Made by a program: the position numbers and the translations under genes | Assembly: GCA_903912795.1 (NCBI GenBank) | Contig: CAIWIS010000439.1 | Span: 1-17,484 of the forward strand | Length of the DNA stretch: 17,484 nucleotides | Direction: 5' to 3' | From: an uncultured Bacteroidales bacterium | GTDB lineage: Bacteria; Bacteroidota; Bacteroidia; Bacteroidales; Paludibacteraceae | Notes under the pieces: generated by a model | What the model saw: the letters and a program-made list of their open reading frames with translations, nothing else | Databases searched by the model: none | Told to the model about the DNA's origin: nothing | In this document: positions 13,714-17,484 of the stretch, piece after piece | Numbering within the stretch: the stretch's first letter is position 1 | Layout of the letters: every line of letters starts with the position of its first letter

Positions 13714-14607
13714 ATGGATATAATTAATTTTATAAAAAGCAAATTTAAAAGTGGCGATGCCTTGACTCGCATTATTTTTATCAATCTGGCTGTTTTTGCC
13801 GTTATTCAGACGTTGAAAATTGTGTTTGTTTTATTTAATCAGTATAGCATTATGCCTATTGATATATTAGCAGCACCAGCTAGTATGGCTACTTTTGTAT
13901 ATAAACCTTGGACTGCATTTACCTATATGTTTTTGCACGAGGGTATTTTTCATATTGCATTTAATATGCTCGCACTTTATTGGTTTGGAAAATTATTTCT
14001 GATTTATTTTTCGCAAAAACAATTAGTTGGGATTTATATTATTGGAGGCCTAATGGGATTTGTATTGTTCGTTGGCGCTTATAATTTATTTCCATACTTT
14101 AAGCCAGTAATTCAAAGCAGTATTTTATTGGGTGCTTCGGCCTCCATCATGGCCATTATTTTGGCAGTAGCAGTGAAGTCGCCAAATATGGAGATGCGTT
14201 TCCTGTTTATTGGTAACGTGAAACTCAAGTATATAGCCGCTTTGGCTGTACTCACTAGTTTTTTTAGCATTACTTCGAGTAATGCAGGAGGCGAAATAGC
14301 ACATCTTGGAGGTGCTTTGACAGGTTATTTTTTTATTGTATCTTTGCAGCAAGGAAGAGATATTACGGCAGGATTAAACAAATTAATTGACTGGGTTTAT
14401 GATTTATTCAAACCCCAAAAGTTAAAGATTAAAAGGAATACTGCTTACACGGGTCGAAAAATGACTGATGCTGAATTTAATCAGCAGAAAGCCAATAGAA
14501 TGAAGGAAATTGACCGCATTCTTGATAAAATTAAAACATCGGGTTACGATAGTCTTTCGGAGGTTGAAAAAAAACGTCTTTTTGAACAGGGAAAAAATGG
14601 ACAATAG
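13714..14607 (+). CDS. rhomboid family protease with C-terminal cytoplasmic tail (third of three)
   Basis: This 297-residue protein pairs a rhomboid membrane domain (residues about 18-215) with a soluble tail. The HxxxN motif is in FHIAFNMLALYWFG, the nucleophile S142 lies in GASASIM, where Ala replaces the second Gly of the usual GASG, and the base H197 is in AHLGG. After the last membrane segment a basic linker leads to a charged helical tail, from about residue 250, with DAEFNQQKANRMKEIDRIL and SGYDSLSEVEKKRLFE; this matches the tail domain I recall as DUF6576 on Bacteroidota rhomboids. The catalytic residues suggest it is active despite the GASA variant. It is in an apparent operon with the preceding rhomboid and the following nuclease-fold gene, 36 bases downstream. 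Confidence 0.92.
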   Translation: MDIINFIKSKFKSGDALTRIIFINLAVFAVIQTLKIVFVLFNQYSIMPIDILAAPASMATFVYKPWTAFTYMFLHEGIFHIAFNMLALYWFGKLFLIYFSQKQLVGIYIIGGLMGFVLFVGAYNLFPYFKPVIQSSILLGASASIMAIILAVAVKSPNMEMRFLFIGNVKLKYIAALAVLTSFFSITSSNAGGEIAHLGGALTGYFFIVSLQQGRDITAGLNKLIDWVYDLFKPQKLKIKRNTAYTGRKMTDAEFNQQKANRMKEIDRILDKIKTSGYDSLSEVEKKRLFEQGKNGQ

Positions 14608-14643
14608 GTAATTAAATACAAAAATTTCTATTTAAAAAAATCT

Positions 14644-15750
14644 ATGTTTGGTCGGATATTAGTAAAAGGAACCATGCTTTTGGCAAATATTGCCGTAGCC
14701 GCTTTGCTGGTTATTACTTTGTGCGCTTCATTCATTAATCCCAACGATTTTGCTCTACCTGTTTTTTCTACTCTAATTTTCCCATTTACCATTGCTTTAA
14801 ATGTTTTTTTTGTCATATTTTGGCTTTCGGCACGCAAATGGCATTTTCTTATTTCACTATCGCTACTTATTTTGGCTTCAAAGCAAATTAGTAATACCAT
14901 TCCGCTTCATTTTGGAAAAACAAAATCGGAGAAATCTGAAAAGTACATCACTGTTTTAAGTTATAATACCATGTTGTTTGGTCATTTGAAAAAACACAAA
15001 CCAAACAATCCCAATGAAATAATTAAACACATTATTGAAACAGATGCTGATATTGTTTGTTTGCAGGAATTTGCAGTATCGCCAAAAGTTAGTAGCGAGT
15101 ATCTTACACACAACGATATACAACGAATTTTCAAAAATTATCCCTACAAACATGTTGAATATCGTCAGGAAGAAAATTGGAAGCGATCCGGTATTGCTAC
15201 TTTTTCAAAATATCCTATTGTCGACAAAGTAAATATTTCGAAAAAAACAGATTATGGCGTATCCATTTATTCGGATATTAAAGTTGGAAAAGATACCATT
15301 CGTCTGTTTAATAATCATTTAGAATCGAATAGATTAACTGAGCGTGACCGACATTTACCCATTGAATTAAAGCAGGACTTTAATTCGGAAAATTTATCAG
15401 GTACAACCAAAAAACTATCGCGAAAACTCTTTATTGGCTATAAACGTCGCGCTAATCAGGCCGATAGAATTGCTTATGAAATAAAAGACTCACCTTACAA
15501 AGTTCTTGTCTGTGGCGATTTTAACGATGTTCCAGCTTCGTACACTTATTCAACCATTAAAGGTGATTTGACTGATGCTTTTGCCGAAACAGGATTTGGC
15601 TTGGGTTGGACATTGAATTTATCAATTTACCGATTTAGGATTGATTATATTTTTTACGATTCCAATTTTTTTAGTACCGACGATTTAATAATCGATAAAG
15701 TAAAGTATTCGGATCATTATCCTATTCATTCAAAAATATATTTTAAATAA
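14644..15750 (+). CDS. membrane-anchored endonuclease/exonuclease/phosphatase family protein
   Basis: The 368-residue protein has three hydrophobic segments in the first 90 residues, then an endonuclease/exonuclease/phosphatase (DNase I-like) domain from about 100 to the end. The metal-dependent active site is intact: N108 in SYNTM, E142 in CLQEF, the histidine of FNNHLES, D292 and N294 in CGDFND, RIDYI and the terminal D357-H358 in SDHYP. The family includes nucleases, phosphodiesterases and lipid or inositol phosphatases, so the substrate cannot be named. Three membrane segments would put the catalytic domain on the opposite side from the N terminus, most likely in the periplasm if the N terminus is cytoplasmic. 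It closes the transcript that begins with the second rhomboid; gcvH follows after 27 bases. Confidence 0.93.
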   Translation: MFGRILVKGTMLLANIAVAALLVITLCASFINPNDFALPVFSTLIFPFTIALNVFFVIFWLSARKWHFLISLSLLILASKQISNTIPLHFGKTKSEKSEKYITVLSYNTMLFGHLKKHKPNNPNEIIKHIIETDADIVCLQEFAVSPKVSSEYLTHNDIQRIFKNYPYKHVEYRQEENWKRSGIATFSKYPIVDKVNISKKTDYGVSIYSDIKVGKDTIRLFNNHLESNRLTERDRHLPIELKQDFNSENLSGTTKKLSRKLFIGYKRRANQADRIAYEIKDSPYKVLVCGDFNDVPASYTYSTIKGDLTDAFAETGFGLGWTLNLSIYRFRIDYIFYDSNFFSTDDLIIDKVKYSDHYPIHSKIYFK

Positions 15751-15777
15751 CATATATCACATTAAAAATTAAACAAA

Positions 15778-16155
15778 ATGAGCATTCCAGCAAATTTAAA
15801 GTACACCAGCGACCATGAGTGGATTCGCGTTGAAGGTCAAGAAGCATTTATTGGTATAACAGATTATGCACAAAGTGAATTGGGCGAAATTATCTATGTA
15901 GAAGTTGAAACAGTAGGCGAAACACTCAACGAAGGTGAAGTTTTTGGTACAGTAGAGGCTGTTAAAACGGTGTCGGAAATGTTTTTACCTGTTGATGGCG
16001 AAGTACTTGCGTACAATGATGAACTAACTGATAAACCTGAATTGGTTAACGAAGATCCTTATGGTAAAGGTTGGATTGTGAAAATTTCAGTGTCGAACCC
16101 AGCACAAGTAGATGCTTTGTTGTCGGCAGATGCTTATGCCAAATTACTCGGATAA
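15778..16155 (+). CDS. gcvH: glycine cleavage system H protein
   Basis: GcvH is the small lipoylated carrier of the glycine cleavage system. It shuttles the aminomethyl group from the P protein to the T protein and then presents the reduced lipoyl arm to the L protein. The 125-residue sequence is full length. SDHEWIRVEG opens the fold, and the lipoyl lysine is K63 in VEAVKTVSE, flanked by the typical FGTVE and LPVDGEV strands. The C-terminal half has NEDPYGKGWIVKI, another family signature. No other gcv gene is in the window; separation of gcvH from gcvP and gcvT is common in Bacteroidota. No promoter was found in the 27-base gap upstream, so it may be read from the rhomboid-nuclease transcript. 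purE follows after 28 bases. Confidence 0.97.
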   Translation: MSIPANLKYTSDHEWIRVEGQEAFIGITDYAQSELGEIIYVEVETVGETLNEGEVFGTVEAVKTVSEMFLPVDGEVLAYNDELTDKPELVNEDPYGKGWIVKISVSNPAQVDALLSADAYAKLLG

Positions 16156-16183
16156 GGTCAACTAAATAATTAACAATTTTGAT

Positions 16184-16690
16184 ATGAAACCAAAAGTAAG
16201 TATTATTATGGGCAGTACTTCCGACTTAAAGGTTATGGAAAAGGCTGCTGCACTGTTGAACGAATTTGAAATTCCGTTCGAAATTAATGCATTGTCGGCG
16301 CACCGTACACCTGCTGCTGTTGAAAAATTTGCTAAAAATGCACGCGAAAATGGCATAGAAGTAATAATTGCTGCCGCAGGTATGGCTGCTCATTTGCCTG
16401 GTGTAATAGCTTCGATGACAACACTTCCGGTAATTGGAGTTCCTATTAACGCTAGCCTCGATGGTATGGATGCTCTGTTAGCAATAGTACAAATGCCTCC
16501 GGGAATTCCTGTAGCAACTGTAGGCATTAACGGTGCTTTAAATGCGGGTATTCTTGCTGTACAAATTATGGCTAATGGTAATCCTGATTTACAAGATAAA
16601 TTAGTAAAATACAAAGAAAATTTAAAGAATAAAATTGTAGAAGCAAACGAGGAACTGGCAAAAATAAAATATCAATTTAAAACAAATTAA
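16184..16690 (+). CDS. purE: N5-carboxyaminoimidazole ribonucleotide mutase
   Basis: PurE class I moves the carboxyl group of N5-CAIR to carbon 4, forming CAIR in purine biosynthesis. The 168-residue protein shows the nucleotide-binding loop MGSTSDLKVM (S11, S13, D14), the active-site histidine H40 in SAHRTP, the Gly/Ala-rich AAGMAAHLPGV and the loop GVPINASLDGMDALL. MPPGIPVATVGI completes the pattern of the octameric class I enzyme. SAHRTP and the full loop set point to the class I bacterial mutase rather than the class II AIR carboxylase of animals. It is probably co-transcribed with gcvH, a pairing I recall elsewhere in the phylum. PurK, its usual partner, is not in the window. Confidence 0.96.
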   Translation: MKPKVSIIMGSTSDLKVMEKAAALLNEFEIPFEINALSAHRTPAAVEKFAKNARENGIEVIIAAAGMAAHLPGVIASMTTLPVIGVPINASLDGMDALLAIVQMPPGIPVATVGINGALNAGILAVQIMANGNPDLQDKLVKYKENLKNKIVEANEELAKIKYQFKTN

Positions 16691-16702
16691 TCATCAATTC
16701 TA

Positions 16703-16733
16703 TTTGACGATAGGTGATATTATTGTATCTTTG
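16703..16733 (+). promoter_or_regulatory. promoter of pgk
   Basis: TTTG (16703-16706), exactly 19 bases, then TATCTTTG (16726-16733): a perfect match to the Bacteroidota consensus. Transcription should begin near 16740, leaving a leader of about 55 nt. That leader contains AGTTTTA (16749-16755) and TAAAACT (16771-16777), a perfect 7-bp stem with a 15-base loop. Confidence 0.88.
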
Positions 16734-16794
16734 TGCTCTCAAAACGCCAGTTTTACTTTCAGTTTAAAAATAAAACTCATAAATATATTTCATA

Positions 16795-17484
16795 ATGCAA
16801 ACAATTGACAATTTTAATTTTGCTGGACAAAAAGCATTTGTTCGTGTAGACTTTAACGTTCCATTGAACGAAAATCTCGAAATTACTGACGATACCCGTA
16901 TTCGCGCTGCTATGCCAACGCTAAAAAAGATTCTTGCCGATGGTGGTAGCTTAATTATTGCTTCGCACATGGGTCGCCCTAAAAAAAATCCGGACTTAAA
17001 ATACTCCTTGAATTCAATTATAGCTCGCGTATCCGAATTGCTTGGTACCGAAGTTCAATTTGCATCAGACTGTGCTGGCGACGAAGCTACTACAAAAGCT
17101 GCAAATCTTAAAGCTGGCGAAGTGTTATTACTCGAAAACCTACGCTTTTATGCCGAAGAAGAAGGCAAACCACGTGGCGAATTTGCTAATGACGACGATA
17201 AAGCTGCTGCCAAGAAAGTAATTAAAGAAAGTCAAAAGGATTTTACTGCAAAATTGGCTTCGTACGCTACTTGTTATGTAAACGATGCTTTTGGAACAGC
17301 TCACCGTGCTCATGCTTCAACTGCTCTTATTGCTAAATATTTCGACGAAAACAGCAAAATGTTTGGTTACTTAATGGAAAAAGAAGTAATTGCAGTACAA
17401 AAAGTTATGACCGATACAGCTCGTCCGTTTACAGCTATTATGGGTGGTTCAAAAGTATCATCCAAAATTGAAATTATCGAAAAC
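16795..17484 (+). CDS. pgk: phosphoglycerate kinase (N-terminal part, runs off the window)
   Basis: Phosphoglycerate kinase makes ATP from 1,3-bisphosphoglycerate in glycolysis. The first 230 codons are present and open to the last base; the complete protein in this phylum is about 415-420 residues, so a little over half is seen. The N-terminal, phosphoglycerate-binding domain is intact: FVRVDFNVPL carries the conserved Asp and Asn, SHMGRPK the sugar-phosphate loop, LLLENLRFY the next conserved Arg, and YVNDAFGTAHRAHAS the late signature. A charged insertion before it (ANDDDKAAAKKVIKESQKDF) is a form I recall from Bacteroidota. The ATG at 16795 is supported by the promoter at 16703-16733. It is transcribed from its own promoter, separately from purE. 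Confidence 0.97.
   Translation, partial: MQTIDNFNFAGQKAFVRVDFNVPLNENLEITDDTRIRAAMPTLKKILADGGSLIIASHMGRPKKNPDLKYSLNSIIARVSELLGTEVQFASDCAGDEATTKAANLKAGEVLLLENLRFYAEEEGKPRGEFANDDDKAAAKKVIKESQKDFTAKLASYATCYVNDAFGTAHRAHASTALIAKYFDENSKMFGYLMEKEVIAVQKVMTDTARPFTAIMGGSKVSSKIEIIEN

Overview
The window is AT-rich chromosomal DNA from a member of the Bacteroidota, probably a Bacteroidales- or Marinilabiliales-like bacterium. The evidence is the gene order (DUF6089 protein, uppS, bamA and two OmpH/Skp genes in a row), a PheS carrying a four-cysteine cluster, and promoters of the Bacteroidota type (TTTG, 19 bases, TAnnTTTG) in place of sigma70 boxes. Most starts lack a Shine-Dalgarno sequence and sit behind A/T-rich leaders. 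No tRNA, rRNA, CRISPR array, transposase, integrase or phage gene was seen. The window is essentially core genome.

Layout, left to right. (1) 44-2786: a DUF2461 gene on the minus strand, divergent from pheS (phenylalanyl-tRNA synthetase alpha chain) and truA (tRNA pseudouridine synthase). (2) 2845-2967: a 123-bp inverted-repeat element between the convergent truA and the next gene. (3) 2993-6589: a minus-strand lipoprotein made only of the 5'-nucleotidase C-terminal domain, divergent from a rhomboid protease followed by a large secreted HEXXH metallopeptidase. (4) 6776-12214: the envelope biogenesis cluster, with a DUF6089 outer-membrane-type protein, uppS (undecaprenyl diphosphate synthase), bamA (with a Tyr-Gly-Gly repeat in its barrel) and two OmpH/Skp chaperones. 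A second 123-bp inverted repeat lies between bamA and the first OmpH gene, and a very strong terminator closes the cluster. (5) 12298-12570: an HU-type DNA-binding protein on the minus strand with a textbook promoter. (6) 12904-15750: two more rhomboid proteases and a membrane-anchored endonuclease/exonuclease/phosphatase-fold protein, probably one transcript. (7) 15778-17484: gcvH (glycine cleavage H protein), purE (purine synthesis) and the first 230 codons of pgk (phosphoglycerate kinase), which runs off the end.

How the genes work together: uppS makes the lipid carrier for peptidoglycan and surface glycans, BamA inserts outer-membrane proteins, and the OmpH/Skp proteins escort those proteins through the periplasm. 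The three rhomboids and the secreted peptidase add a membrane and envelope proteolysis theme. The remaining genes serve translation, one-carbon, purine and glycolytic metabolism.

I found no convincing new multi-gene system. The most unusual signals are non-coding or low-complexity: three arrays with 7-bp periodicity that each start 0-3 bases after a stop codon, two different inverted-repeat elements that are both 123 bp long, and the YGG repeat in BamA.
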